Below, piece after piece: positions 45,987 to 54,559 of a DNA stretch of 64,000 nucleotides. Location: positions 2,894,075-2,958,074 of the forward strand of contig NC_020302.1 in NCBI RefSeq assembly GCF_000341345.1, in the 5' to 3' direction. This DNA is from Corynebacterium halotolerans YIM 70093 = DSM 44683. GTDB lineage: Bacteria; Actinomycetota; Actinomycetes; Mycobacteriales; Mycobacteriaceae. Every line of letters starts with the position of its first letter. Positions within the stretch are counted from its first letter, which is position 1. A model generated the notes under the pieces. The model saw nothing but the letters and a program-made list of their open reading frames with translations, was not told where the DNA came from and made no database searches. Position numbers and translations under genes: made by a program.

Positions 45987-46101
45987 CCGCGCCGGTGGGG
46001 CAACCGGGCGAAGGACGGGCGGGGAACGGGACCCGATCCCGGCACGGGGAGACGGTGCCCCACGGAAGGCATACCGGCGCAGGGAACCGGTCCCGGAAAT
46101 C

Positions 46102-46131
46102 TTGTACTGGTAATAACCACAATCGTAGAAT
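46102..46131 (+). promoter_or_regulatory. farR promoter with a GntR-type operator in its spacer
   Basis: TTGTAC (46102-46107) and TAGAAT (46126-46131) are 18 nt apart, and the ATG follows 6 nt later, so the mRNA is probably leaderless. The spacer holds the palindrome TGGT-AATA-ACCA (46108-46119), within ACTGGTAATAACCAC, which resembles operators of HutC-subfamily GntR regulators such as DasR (GGTCTAGACC core). Autoregulation by FarR is inferred. Confidence 0.55.
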
Positions 46132-46137
46132 GGGCAC

Positions 46138-46908
46138 ATGTCCCCGACGACCAGAAACGCCCGGATTCCGGAGTTGCCCGCCCGGACCATCACGGACGGG
46201 CCGATCCCGAAGCACGCCCAGCTGCGCGAAATCCTTGAGGAGCTGTGCGTCACGCAGCTGCGCCCGGGGGACCTGCTGCCCGGCGAACGCACCCTCGAGG
46301 AGACCTACGGCGTATCCCGCATCACGGTCCGCCGTGCCATCGGTGATCTCGTGGCCTCCGGCCGCCTGCGCCGTATCCGCGGCAAGGGCACCTTCGTCGC
46401 CCCGAACCCGCTGGTCTCCCGCCTGCACCTGGCGTCCTTCTCCTCGGAGATGCGGGCCCAGGACGTCGCGGCGTCGTCGAAGATCCTGCTCTCCGAACGC
46501 GCGGTGGCCCCCGAGGAGGTCACCGCCTTCTTCGGCCCCGGCCCCGGGGAACTGCACACCCACCTGCGCCGCCTGCGGCTCGGCGACGGCGAGCCCTATT
46601 CGATCGACGACGCCTGGTACAACTCGGCCCTCGTGCCCGACCTGCTGGAGAACGACGTCTACAACTCCGTCTACAACATCCTCGAGAAGCACTACGAACT
46701 CCCCGTCAGTGAGGCGGACCAGGTGGTCACCGCGGTCGCCGCCGACGAGTTGGCGGCCGCGCTTCTCGACGTCGCGCCCGGCACCCCGCTGCTGCACATC
46801 GTGCGGCACTCGCGCGCGGGAGACCGCCCGGTGGAATGGTGTTCCTCGGTGTACCGGACCGACCGCTACCGCCTGAAGACCCGGGTCACCCGAGCGCTGG
46901 ATGTCTGA
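46138..46908 (+). CDS. farR: GntR/HutC-family transcriptional regulator FarR
   Basis: The protein has 256 residues. The N-terminal winged helix (about 25-95, with [23 protein letters not shown]) is followed by a UTRA effector domain (about 115-245), so it belongs to the HutC subfamily. In C. glutamicum the gene next to serS is farR, a regulator acting on amino-acid synthesis genes. The name rests on this synteny and the subfamily. Its promoter overlaps an operator-like palindrome. The effector is unknown. Confidence 0.88.
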   Translation: MSPTTRNARIPELPARTITDGPIPKHAQLREILEELCVTQLRPGDLLPGERTLEETYGVSRITVRRAIGDLVASGRLRRIRGKGTFVAPNPLVSRLHLASFSSEMRAQDVAASSKILLSERAVAPEEVTAFFGPGPGELHTHLRRLRLGDGEPYSIDDAWYNSALVPDLLENDVYNSVYNILEKHYELPVSEADQVVTAVAADELAAALLDVAPGTPLLHIVRHSRAGDRPVEWCSSVYRTDRYRLKTRVTRALDV

Positions 46909-46935
46909 GTCCGCCCGATTCCGGTGGAAAGAATG

Positions 46936-46941
46936 TAAAAT
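46936..46941 (+). promoter_or_regulatory. Possible -10 of the septum-formation protein gene
   Basis: TAAAAT ends 30 bp before the ATG at 46972, in the 63-bp gap after farR. The -35 is not clear. Confidence 0.35.
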
Positions 46942-46971
46942 CGGCCCGACTGAGAGCAGAATGGGGCCATT

Positions 46972-48063
46972 ATGACTTCCCGAGGATTCTGGCGGCCGGC
47001 GCGGTCGGCCACCGCCGTGCGCACCGGGCTCGTCGCCGCGCTGGCGGCCACCGTCGCCGTCGGCGCGTACGGCTACGTCTCCAACGGGGACGGTTCCAAC
47101 CTGGCCAACGGCACGGGCACCACGACGTCGGCGCCCACGACCGGCCCCGGGGACGATTCCGCCGAGGACGCGGCGATCGCCCCCTTCACCACCGCCGACG
47201 TCGGCGCCTGTCTGACGTGGGACATCGACGCCGAGGGGGAGGTCTCCAACTTCGAGCAGGCCAGCTGCGACGAGCCGCACCGGTTCGAGGTCTCCGCCCG
47301 CGAGAACCTGGGCGCCTACCCCTCCTCCGAGTTCGGCTCGGACGCCCCCATCCCGGATCTGACGCGCCAGGCACAGCTGCGCGAGGAGCTGTGCCACACG
47401 CCCACGATCCGCTATCTCGACGGCCGCTTCGACCCCATCGGCCGCTACTCCATCGCCCCCATCCTGCCCTCCCCCGAGGCGTGGGAGGCCGGCGACCGGA
47501 CGATGCTGTGCGGGCTCCAGTCGACCGACCCCGACGGCGTGCCCATGCTCACGGAGGGCCGGGTGGCCGAGCAGGACCAGGCACGCGTCGCCCAGCCCGG
47601 CGAGTGCGTCTTCGTGGACAATTCGCGTGCCCTGCGCATCGTCGACTGCACTGAGGACCACCACATGGAGACCACCGCGGTCGTGGATCTGCTGCCCGTC
47701 TTCCCGGACGGGGTGCCCAGCGTCGAGGATCAGGACGCCCACCTGGCCGACGTGTGCACCCAGGCGGCCATGGACTACCTCGGCAGCGAGGAGGCCCTCT
47801 ACCAGTCGACGCTGCAGCCGTACTGGGGCACCATCCCGCAGGCCTCCTGGATCGGCGGCTCCCATTCGGTGAACTGCTCCCTGGTGCACGCCAGCGAGTC
47901 CGGCGGGTTCTCGGTGCTCAACGGTTCCGCCCAGGCGGGCCGGGAGGGCTTCACCATCGACGGCAACCCGCCCCCGCCGCAGCCGGAGCGCAACCCGCTG
48001 CGGTCCGAGGGCCAGAATCCGGCCGCCCCGGCCCCGGCGGCCGAAGCGCAGCCGGGGGCCTGA
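46972..48063 (+). CDS. Membrane-anchored septum-formation-family protein
   Basis: The protein has 363 residues. A single N-terminal membrane segment (about 17-37) is followed by an extracytoplasmic part with two related Septum_form-like units. The first has FTTADVGACLTWD with CDEPHRFEV; the second has QPGECVFVDN with DCTEDHHMET. Each carries two conserved cysteines. A Pro-rich tail (about 325-363) ends the protein. The mycobacterial homologue is Rv3835. A role near division or the envelope is suggested by the family name only. It is 2 bp before the metallopeptidase gene. Confidence 0.8.
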   Translation: MTSRGFWRPARSATAVRTGLVAALAATVAVGAYGYVSNGDGSNLANGTGTTTSAPTTGPGDDSAEDAAIAPFTTADVGACLTWDIDAEGEVSNFEQASCDEPHRFEVSARENLGAYPSSEFGSDAPIPDLTRQAQLREELCHTPTIRYLDGRFDPIGRYSIAPILPSPEAWEAGDRTMLCGLQSTDPDGVPMLTEGRVAEQDQARVAQPGECVFVDNSRALRIVDCTEDHHMETTAVVDLLPVFPDGVPSVEDQDAHLADVCTQAAMDYLGSEEALYQSTLQPYWGTIPQASWIGGSHSVNCSLVHASESGGFSVLNGSAQAGREGFTIDGNPPPPQPERNPLRSEGQNPAAPAPAAEAQPGA

Positions 48064-48065
48064 GC

Positions 48066-48413
48066 GTGATCGAGGTCAGCGACGAGCGCTTCGACGAGAT
48101 GGTCGACGACGCCCTGGACAAGATTCCGGACGAATTCGCCCGGCACATGGGCAATCTGGTCATCCTGGTGCGTGACTTCAACGAGGAGAACCCCTCGATC
48201 CTGGGGCTCTATGAGGGCGTGGCCCTGACCGCGCGCACCTTCGACCACACCGGCTTCCTGCCCGACGCCATCTCCATCTACAAGGGCGCGCTCGAACGGT
48301 TCTGCACCACGGAGGAGGAACTCGCCCGGGAGGTGGAGGTCACCGTCTTCCACGAGGTGGGCCACTACTTCGGGATGGAGGAGGACGACCTGCACCGGCT
48401 GGGGTGGGGGTAG
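48066..48413 (+). CDS. Small metallopeptidase-family protein (minigluzincin-like)
   Basis: The protein has 115 residues, starting at GTG 48066. HEVGHYFGMEEDDL holds the HEXXH zinc motif (His96-His100) plus the downstream Glu/Asp. DALDKIPDEFARHMGNL and LGLYEG are typical of the DUF1025/MMP metallopeptidase family. Members are soluble and of unknown substrate. It is coupled to the upstream membrane protein gene (2-bp gap) and convergent with the DUF421 gene (6 bp between stops). The Rv3835-Rv3836 pair has the same order. Confidence 0.87.
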   Translation: MIEVSDERFDEMVDDALDKIPDEFARHMGNLVILVRDFNEENPSILGLYEGVALTARTFDHTGFLPDAISIYKGALERFCTTEEELAREVEVTVFHEVGHYFGMEEDDLHRLGWG

Positions 48414-48419
48414 AAACAG

Positions 48420-48938
48420 CTACAGTTCCCCGGCCCCGTGCACGTCCTCCAGGGCGGAGCCGGAGCCGTACCGGCTGTCGGTGATGATGCTGAGCTTGCC
48501 GTTGGTCTCCAGCACCACCGCCTTCACCTTCGACAGATCCCCCGTGCCCTGTGAGCGCACGGCCTGGCGCAGCTCGGACTCGGTCAGGCGGCTGCGCCGC
48601 AGGGCTTCCTGCCTGATGTGTCCGTCGGCCAGCAGCAGCACCGGCTCTGCGGTGAGGACGTGACGGGTACGTGGCCAGCGGGAGGAGACGGTAGCCACGA
48701 GAAACTGCAGACCGGCCAGCAGCGCCAGGGCGGTCACGCCCTCGGTGAAGGACACGTCGGTACTGAGCAGGATGGTCGCCAGGGTCGAACCCAGAGCGAC
48801 GGTGACAATGAAGTCGAAGGCGTTGAGCTGACTCAGCGTGCGTTTGCCCGACAGCCGAATGATGGCGACCAGGATTATGTAGGTCGCCGCTCCGATCAGG
48901 AGCACCCGCAGCACGTCACTCCAGGAATCGAACCACAT
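48420..48938 (-). CDS. DUF421 (YetF-like) membrane protein
   Basis: The protein has 172 residues. Three N-terminal membrane segments include VAIIRLSGKRTLSQLNAFDFIVTVALGS, with the RxxGKR-(T/S) and DFI signature of DUF421. The C-terminal cytoplasmic part is a YetF-type fold (RQEALRRSRLTESELRQAVR, GKLSIITD). The function is not known; the family often appears in stress regulons. The ATG at 48938 has AGGAGG 8 nt upstream, better than the GTG at 48947. Confidence 0.87.
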   Translation of the reverse strand: MWFDSWSDVLRVLLIGAATYIILVAIIRLSGKRTLSQLNAFDFIVTVALGSTLATILLSTDVSFTEGVTALALLAGLQFLVATVSSRWPRTRHVLTAEPVLLLADGHIRQEALRRSRLTESELRQAVRSQGTGDLSKVKAVVLETNGKLSIITDSRYGSGSALEDVHGAGEL

Positions 48939-48986
48939 GTTGGACACCTCCTATTCAAGTTGTGCGGCGGGTGGGCCGCCGCGGCC

Positions 48987-49676
48987 CTACAGCTGGTGTT
49001 CCAGGTCCGCCCAGCGCAGCAGCTCCCACTTCCCGAACTCGCGCCCGCCGGGTTCGAGCACGATGAAACGACAGTTGCCCAGGTAGCCGGCGAAGGCGAA
49101 GTCGGGGTCGACGCCTGCGGCGTGCGTGGCGATGGTGCGGATGGCGGCGCCGTGGCTGACCACCACGACGTCGTTCTCCTCCTCCGGGTCGGAGAGGTGT
49201 TCGGCCACCAGGTCCTCGAGCACCGGCCGGTAGCGGCCCAGCAGGTCAGCCAGGGTCTCCCCACCCGGTAGGCGGGCGTCCTCGTCCCCCTCGAACCAGC
49301 CACGCAGGGTCGCCGTGTAGTCGCGGTGGGCGTCCTCGTCGTTGTGCATCTCGTAGTCGCCGGCGAAGATCTCGTGGATGCCGGTGCGCACATCGATGCG
49401 CATGCTGTGTTCCGGCAGTCCGGCGGTCTCCTCGAAGGCCTGCATCGCCAGCCAGGCGGTCTGTTCCGCGCGCAGGGCCGTGGAGCAGACCACCGCCGCG
49501 AGCCGGCCGGCCGTGCTGTTGCCGGCGCGGCAGTACTCGACGAGCTCGTCGCCGACGTTCCACGCCTGGGCGCGGCCACGGTCGGTGAGTTCGGCGCCCG
49601 GTGGGCGGGTGTCGAGCTTGCGGGCGACGTTGCTGTAGGTCTGGCCGTGCCGCAGCAGAATCAGGCGACCGGTCAT
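48987..49676 (-). CDS. Histidine phosphatase family protein (phosphoglycerate mutase-like)
   Basis: The protein has 229 residues. LLRHGQTYSN carries the phospho-accepting His and Arg-His-Gly motif; VVVSHGAAIRT carries the second catalytic His. This matches Rv3837c and gpmB-type genes located next to pheA. Members are acid phosphatases or cofactor-dependent mutases; a mutase role is doubtful without the full insertion set. Its ATG overlaps the pheA stop (ATGA). Confidence 0.9.
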   Translation of the reverse strand: MTGRLILLRHGQTYSNVARKLDTRPPGAELTDRGRAQAWNVGDELVEYCRAGNSTAGRLAAVVCSTALRAEQTAWLAMQAFEETAGLPEHSMRIDVRTGIHEIFAGDYEMHNDEDAHRDYTATLRGWFEGDEDARLPGGETLADLLGRYRPVLEDLVAEHLSDPEEENDVVVVSHGAAIRTIATHAAGVDPDFAFAGYLGNCRFIVLEPGGREFGKWELLRWADLEHQL

Positions 49677-50650
49677 GAGATCTCCTTTCCTTCCCGCGCG
49701 GCGTCCACCCAGGTACTGGCCCGCTCCAGCCGGGCCAGGTCAGCCGCGAGGGCGTCCTCGCGACCGTCACCGGAGGCCGCCGGCCAGGAGCCGAGGAAGG
49801 TGATGTTCTCGGCGCGCAGCCACAGGGCCCGCAGCGCCTCGGCAAGGGGCGCGTCGTCGATGTGGCCCACCAGGTCCACATAGAAGTTGTAGGTGCCGAA
49901 GACCCGGCGCGTGGGGCGGGACTCGATGCGGGAGAGGTCGACACCGCGCTGCGCGAACTCGGTGAGCGCCCCGACGAGCGTGCTGGGCTCGTTGGGCAGC
50001 GTGAACACCACGGAGGTGGTGTCGTTGCCGGAGCGCGGAGTGGGCACGCCGCGGGGGCCGACGGTGACGAAGCGGGTGCGGGCCCCGCCGACGTCGGCGA
50101 CGTCGGCGGCGAGCACCTCGAGCCCGAAGAGGTCCGCGGCGCGGTCCGGGGCCGCGGCGGCGTCGGCTCGTCCCTCGGCGACGGCCTCGGCGCCCGCCGC
50201 GTTGGAGGAGGCGGGGGTGTAGGCCGCCTCCGGCACGTGCTCGGCCATCCACTGGCGGACCTGCTGGTGGGCGACGGGGTGGGTGGCCAGGGTGCGCACG
50301 TCCGCCAGGCGGGTGCCGGGGCGCACCATGATGGAGAAGGCGATCTCGAGTTCGAGCTCGTGGTAGATCTGCACCCCGCCGCCGTCGGCGAGCGCGTCGA
50401 AGGTGGAGGTCACCGCGCCGTCGACGGAGTTCTCGATGGCCACACAGGCGAAATCGGCCTCCCCGTGGCGCACGGCGTCGATGGCCGCGCGCGAGGAGTT
50501 GACGGGCAGCTGGGTGATCTCCCCGCCACCGAAGGCCCCGGATTCCGCGAAGCGCAGCAGCGCGGCCTCGGTGAATGTTCCGGCGGGCCCCAGATAGGCA
50601 ACGGTTGCGCCGGTCGCGCTGACGGCACTGGTGGTGCTGGAGGTGCTCAT
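49673..50650 (-). CDS. pheA: Prephenate dehydratase
   Basis: The protein has 325 residues. A PDT domain (about 15-195; YLGPAGTFTEAAL, IENSVDGAVTSTFD, RTRFVTVG) is followed by an ACT domain (about 210-290) with GALTEFAQRGVDLSRIESRP, which binds phenylalanine for feedback control. There is no chorismate mutase domain, as usual in actinobacteria. It converts prephenate to phenylpyruvate. TAAGGT lies 8 nt before the ATG, so the transcript may be leaderless. It is divergent from the amidase, with a 35-bp gap. Confidence 0.95.
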   Translation of the reverse strand: MSTSSTTSAVSATGATVAYLGPAGTFTEAALLRFAESGAFGGGEITQLPVNSSRAAIDAVRHGEADFACVAIENSVDGAVTSTFDALADGGGVQIYHELELEIAFSIMVRPGTRLADVRTLATHPVAHQQVRQWMAEHVPEAAYTPASSNAAGAEAVAEGRADAAAAPDRAADLFGLEVLAADVADVGGARTRFVTVGPRGVPTPRSGNDTTSVVFTLPNEPSTLVGALTEFAQRGVDLSRIESRPTRRVFGTYNFYVDLVGHIDDAPLAEALRALWLRAENITFLGSWPAASGDGREDALAADLARLERASTWVDAAREGKEIS

Positions 50651-50685
50651 GGGTGTCCACCTTATCCAGCCGTATCCTGGGGCGC
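50651..50685. promoter_or_regulatory. Back-to-back leaderless promoters of pheA and the amidase gene
   Basis: In 35 bp, minus-strand TAAGGT (50659-50664) sits 8 nt before the pheA ATG and plus-strand TATCCT (50673-50678) sits 7 nt before the amidase ATG. Each -35 region must lie on the other gene's start codon, so the two promoters overlap almost fully. Confidence 0.5.
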
Positions 50686-51915
50686 ATGACCTCATCCGTG
50701 CGCGTCCTCGTCGACCGGCTCCGCGGCGGTGAACTCACCGCGGTCTCCCGTATCGAGGAGCTGGCCGGGGCGCTCGCCGGGCTCGGCCCCGCGGAGCACG
50801 GTTTCTCCCACCTCGACCTCGACGCCGCCCATGAGACGGCCGAACGGCTGGACGCGCTGCCCGCGGACCGGCGCGGCCGCCTGCACGGGCTGCCGCTGCC
50901 GGCGAAGGACCTGCACGACGTCGCCGGGCAGCCGACCACCCACGGTTCCGCCGCCCGCACGCGCCTGGCGGGGCGCACCGATCCGTTCCTGGCCGCGCTC
51001 CTGGCCGAGGGCGTGGTCATCCCCGGCAAGTCCGCCACCTGTGAGCTGGGGCTGACGATCTACACCGAACCCGCCGGGCTGCCCGCCCCGGACAATCCGC
51101 TGTGGCCGGGGCGCACCCCGGGCGGATCCTCCGGCGGGGCGGCCGTGCTCGTCGCCCGCGGCCTGCTGCCGGCCGCGCACGCCTCCGACGGCGGCGGGTC
51201 CATCCGGGTGCCGGCCGCCGCCTGCGGGCTCGTCGGCTTCAAACCCGCGGGCAACTCGGGGCTGTCCGTGCCGGGTTTTGTCACCCGCTCGCTGGACGAC
51301 GCCGCGTTCCTCCACGGCCTCACGCCGGTCACCGGGCGCCGCCGGATCGGGGTGCTGACCCAACCGCTGTTCGCCGGCACGCCGGTTGATGCGGTGATGC
51401 TCGAGGCGGTGGGCGCGGTCGCCGACCGGCTGTCGGACGCCGGCCACGACGTCGTCGAGATAGCCCCCTACCCGCGGGTGGAGGACACCTTCGCGGCGTT
51501 CACCGCCCTGTTCACCGAGAAGCTGGCCCCGCTGCCCGACCCGGTGGACGGCATCGTCGGCTGGCTGCGTGAGCGCGGCCGCGCCGTGACCCCGGAGCGG
51601 CTGGCGGCGGCGCGCCACCACGCGGCGGGTCTGCCACGGTTGCTGGAACAGTACTGGGGCGTCGACGCGCTGCTGAGCCCGATGTTGAGCACCGATCCGC
51701 CGCCGGTCGGGCACCTCGCGGCACTCGAGCCGGCGGAGGATTTCCTCGCGCAGACCCGCTGGTCACCGTGGGGGTCGTTGTTCAACATGACCCGTGCCGC
51801 GGCGGTGAGCATCCCCTGGGCGGTGCCCGGCCGGCCGCCCGTCGGCGTGCAGCTGGGCGCGATCCGGCTTTCCGACGCCGCCCTGCTCGGCCTGGCCCGG
51901 GAGGTGCACCCGTGA
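50686..51915 (+). CDS. Amidase signature family enzyme
   Basis: The protein has 409 residues, a little short for the family. The Ser-cisSer-Lys triad is visible: Lys in LPAKDLHDV, cis-Ser in GRTPGGSSGGAA and the nucleophile Ser in ASDGGGSIRVPAAACGL. The enzyme hydrolyses an amide; the substrate is not predictable. It does not have the features that would make it GatA (context and length are different). It overlaps the CPBP protease gene as GTGA. Confidence 0.88.
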   Translation: MTSSVRVLVDRLRGGELTAVSRIEELAGALAGLGPAEHGFSHLDLDAAHETAERLDALPADRRGRLHGLPLPAKDLHDVAGQPTTHGSAARTRLAGRTDPFLAALLAEGVVIPGKSATCELGLTIYTEPAGLPAPDNPLWPGRTPGGSSGGAAVLVARGLLPAAHASDGGGSIRVPAAACGLVGFKPAGNSGLSVPGFVTRSLDDAAFLHGLTPVTGRRRIGVLTQPLFAGTPVDAVMLEAVGAVADRLSDAGHDVVEIAPYPRVEDTFAAFTALFTEKLAPLPDPVDGIVGWLRERGRAVTPERLAAARHHAAGLPRLLEQYWGVDALLSPMLSTDPPPVGHLAALEPAEDFLAQTRWSPWGSLFNMTRAAAVSIPWAVPGRPPVGVQLGAIRLSDAALLGLAREVHP

Positions 51916-52655
51916 GCGGGACGGTCGTCGACAAGCGGCGCCTGCGGGTCGAGGTGTTGCTGGTCCTGGCGGTCACCTTCGGTATCTCCGGGGTGCGCGC
52001 GCTGCTGCAGCTGATCGACGGGCTGCTCGCCCCGGCCGCCCTCAACGAGCAGACCGTGGCACTGAATGTCTCACAGTCGGAGCTGCTGTGGCTGGATCTG
52101 GCGCTGCAGCTGTGCTCGGCGGGCGTGCTCTTCGCCTACGGCGGGCTGGCGCTGTTCCTGCTGGCCGGCGACGGGCTCCGGGCGCTCCGGCCCCGCTGGT
52201 CGGACCTCGGCTGGGGCGCGGGCCTGGCGGCGGTCATCGGCCTGCCCGGTCTGGGACTGTACGTCTTCGCGGTGCAGACGGGACTGTCGCGGCAGGTGGT
52301 GCCCACCGGGATGGAGCACGCGGCCATCGAGGTGCCGGTGCTGCTGCTGTGGTCGGCGGCCAACGCTTTCGGCGAGGAGACCGTGGTGGTGATGTACCTG
52401 ATGTCCCGGCTGCGGCAGCTGGGCTGGGGCCTGCCCGCCATCCTGGCCGCCTCCAGCGTGCTACGCGGCAGCTACCACCTCTACCAGGGGGTTTCCGCCG
52501 GTTTCGGCAATATCGTCATGGGTGTGGTCTACGGCTTCTTCTACTGGCGGACGGGGCGGGTGTGGCCGTTGGTCATCGCGCACTTTTTCATCGACGCCGT
52601 CGCCTTCGTCGGCTACACCGCCATCGACGGGGATCTGAGCTGGCTGGGGCTGTAG
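51912..52655 (+). CDS. CPBP-family intramembrane metalloprotease
   Basis: The protein has 247 residues and about seven membrane segments. Motif 1 is FGEETVVVMYL, where the Glu pair is kept but the Arg of EEXXXR is replaced by Met. Motif 2 is LRGSYHLYQG, with the conserved His. Motif 3 is IAHFFIDAVAF (HXXXD). The family includes CAAX-processing and bacteriocin-immunity proteins; the substrate is unknown. The GTG start overlaps the stop of the amidase gene, so the two are coupled. Confidence 0.85.
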   Translation: MSGTVVDKRRLRVEVLLVLAVTFGISGVRALLQLIDGLLAPAALNEQTVALNVSQSELLWLDLALQLCSAGVLFAYGGLALFLLAGDGLRALRPRWSDLGWGAGLAAVIGLPGLGLYVFAVQTGLSRQVVPTGMEHAAIEVPVLLLWSAANAFGEETVVVMYLMSRLRQLGWGLPAILAASSVLRGSYHLYQGVSAGFGNIVMGVVYGFFYWRTGRVWPLVIAHFFIDAVAFVGYTAIDGDLSWLGL

Positions 52656-52717
52656 AAACGCCCGCTCCGCTTCGTCACAATCGCCCCACTAATACCTCTG
52701 GTCGCGTTTTCCCGCGA

Positions 52718-52723
52718 TACCCT
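52718..52723 (+). promoter_or_regulatory. -10 box of the leaderless lcpB transcript
   Basis: TACCCT ends exactly 7 nt before the ATG at 52731; no Shine-Dalgarno is present. Confidence 0.55.
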
Positions 52724-52730
52724 GAGACGC

Positions 52731-54188
52731 ATGGATGAACGCGGACGCGACGATCGCCCGGGCCGGAGGTATCCCGGCCACCAGCGCCCCGGGGCCGATC
52801 CCGGTTCCGGTGCCGGTCCCGGTGGCCCCCGGGATCCCCGCGAGGAGCGCCTCGGCCGCCGCTCGAGCGATCCCCGGGACTCCGGTGACGTGGTCCGCGG
52901 CCGTGACGGCCGTCCGCTCGTCGACCGCTTCGGCCGCCCGGTGCGCCGCCGGCCCCAGCCGAAGCGGCCAACGGAGCGTCGGCCGCGACGGGACGCCGCC
53001 CCTGGTGCGGGCGCCGCAGGGGTGTCGGCCGCGGGCGCCGCGGGGGCTCCCCCGGATCAGACCCGTTTCGACCTGCCCCGGGACCAGGGCCCTGCACGGC
53101 AGGTACCGCCCCCGCACCACCCGGACGCCGGCCGCCCGCGCCAGTACATCCCGTCCCGGCAGCCGCAGCGCCCCGCGCCGCACTCCCCGGATCCCCGCCA
53201 GTCACCGCAGCAGGCCCCGCCCCGGTCACTGCGTCGGCGCCCGGCACCCGGCCCCCGACCCCGGCGACGGCCCCGGCTGCGCCTGCCGCGGCCCCGCGGG
53301 TGTCTGGGCGGACTCGGCTGGGCGGTGGCCATCGTGGTGGTATTCACCCTGGCGCTGTCCCTGTGGGCGGATTCGCGGCTGACGCGTATCGACGCCACCC
53401 CGGACCAGCAGGTAGCCGACACCGCCGGCACGAACTGGCTGCTGGTGGGATCCGATTCCCGCCAGGGCCTGTCCGAGGACGAGGTCGCCCGGCTCGGCAC
53501 CGGCGGCGACCTGGGGGTCGGGCGCACCGACACGATCATGCTGCTGCATATCCCGCTCACGGGCCCGGGGCGATTGGTCTCGCTGCCGCGCGACAGCTAC
53601 GTCACCATTCCCGGTTACGGCCAGAACAAGATCAACGCCGCCTTCACCTTCGGTGGCCCGAAGCTGTTGACCACCACGGTGGAGCAGGCGACCGGCCTGC
53701 ACATCGACCACTACGCCGAGATCGGCATGGGCGGGCTGGCCAGCGTGGTCGACTCGGTCGGCGGCGTCGAGATCTGCGTGGACTACCCCATCAACGACCC
53801 GCTGGCGAACCTCAACATCGAGGCCGGCTGCCAGGAGATGGACGGGCCCACCGCCCTCGGATTCGTGCGCACCCGCGCCACGCCCCAGGGCGACCTGGAC
53901 CGCGTGGAGCGCCAGCGGCAGTTCTTCTCCGCGCTGATCGACAAGGTGACCTCCCCGGGCACCCTGCTGAACCCGTTCCGCCTGGTCCCGCTCATCGCGG
54001 ACACGGCGGGCACCTTCACCGTCGGGGAGGGTGACCACGTATGGCACCTGGCCCGGGTGGCGCTGGCCATGCGCTCCGGGGTGGAGACCGAGACCGTGCC
54101 CGTGGCCGGTTTCGCGAACTACACGGTGGGCAACGTCGTGATCTGGGACGAGGCCGGCGCCCAGGCGCTGTGGGACTCCATGCGGTAG
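52731..54188 (+). CDS. lcpB: LytR-CpsA-Psr family glycan ligase (LcpB-like)
   Basis: The protein has 485 residues. A long Arg/Pro/Gly-rich, disordered cytoplasmic N-terminus (about 1-195) is followed by one membrane segment (about 198-218) and the LCP domain (about 235-420). The domain has NWLLVGSDSR, RTDTIMLLHIP, SLPRDSYV and FVRTRATPQGDLDRVERQRQF, with the conserved Asp/Arg residues. The family attaches wall polymers to peptidoglycan; in this order it joins arabinogalactan. The position fits lcpB of C. glutamicum (cg3210), not the essential lcpA. Confidence 0.9.
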   Translation: MDERGRDDRPGRRYPGHQRPGADPGSGAGPGGPRDPREERLGRRSSDPRDSGDVVRGRDGRPLVDRFGRPVRRRPQPKRPTERRPRRDAAPGAGAAGVSAAGAAGAPPDQTRFDLPRDQGPARQVPPPHHPDAGRPRQYIPSRQPQRPAPHSPDPRQSPQQAPPRSLRRRPAPGPRPRRRPRLRLPRPRGCLGGLGWAVAIVVVFTLALSLWADSRLTRIDATPDQQVADTAGTNWLLVGSDSRQGLSEDEVARLGTGGDLGVGRTDTIMLLHIPLTGPGRLVSLPRDSYVTIPGYGQNKINAAFTFGGPKLLTTTVEQATGLHIDHYAEIGMGGLASVVDSVGGVEICVDYPINDPLANLNIEAGCQEMDGPTALGFVRTRATPQGDLDRVERQRQFFSALIDKVTSPGTLLNPFRLVPLIADTAGTFTVGEGDHVWHLARVALAMRSGVETETVPVAGFANYTVGNVVIWDEAGAQALWDSMR

Positions 54189-54197
54189 CCACCGGGG

Positions 54198-54221
54198 GCT
54201 GCCACCCCTGGCAGCGCTTTT
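54198..54221 (+). terminator. Rho-independent terminator after lcpB
   Basis: GCTGCCA-CCCC-TGGCAGC is followed by GCTTTT. It starts 10 bp after the lcpB stop codon. Confidence 0.8.
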
Positions 54222-54312
54222 GTTAGAGATCACGCGGATGGAGGGTGCGCGTGGTGGGGAGGTCGTCGGAAAAACCTTGTCCGACCGGCGAAAAATGAGC
54301 ACCAAGCGTCTC

Positions 54313-54366
54313 GGTTGGTCGACTACAAGAGGATCCCGCTGGAGTGCGTGATCCTCGGGACCAACC
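54313..54366. repeat. Nested inverted repeats upstream of hsp20
   Basis: GGTTGGTC (54313-54320) pairs perfectly with GACCAACC (54359-54366). Inside, GAGGATC (54329-54335) pairs with GATCCTC (54350-54356) around a 14-nt loop, with an 8/2-nt internal bulge. It has no T run, so it is not a normal terminator. Its function is unknown. Confidence 0.5.
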
Positions 54367-54450
54367 ACCATTCCTCACCCCTGCCGCGCCCGATGCCGGA
54401 AAAACTCGACTCAACCCTGCTATTCCCCCTCTAAAATTTACTCTCCAGAC

Positions 54451-54477
54451 CTAGCACTCCGAAGCGGATAGTGCTAA
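54451..54477. promoter_or_regulatory. CIRCE operator (HrcA binding site)
   Basis: CTAGCACTC, a 9-nt spacer and TAGTGCTAA match the CIRCE consensus TTAGCACTC-N9-GAGTGCTAA at 16 of 18 positions. TAATAT, a possible -10, overlaps its right end (54475-54480). HrcA would repress the hsp20 gene here. Confidence 0.85.
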
Positions 54478-54559
54478 TATGAGGGCCAGTTGGGGGACGC
54501 ACCCAACGGCTACGCCTAGTCAGCTGTCAGACGGTTGTTTGATGAAGGAGTTGATGAAG

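Larger units (their letters stand above)
54189..54559. other. Gene-free region with terminator, large stem-loop and CIRCE element
   Basis: 371 bp between lcpB and hsp20. It holds a terminator (54198-54221), an extended two-part stem-loop (54313-54366), an AT-rich patch around 54430-54440 and the CIRCE operator (54451-54477). No gene is seen. Confidence 0.6.

Noticed and set aside
46138..46908. Alternative call of FarR as a DasR-type aminosugar regulator
   Set aside because: The operator resembles DasR sites, but the position next to serS fits FarR, and no aminosugar genes are nearby.
50686..51915. Amidase as GatA of the Glu-tRNA amidotransferase
   Set aside because: It is shorter than GatA, lacks gatB/gatC neighbours and has a different C-terminal region.
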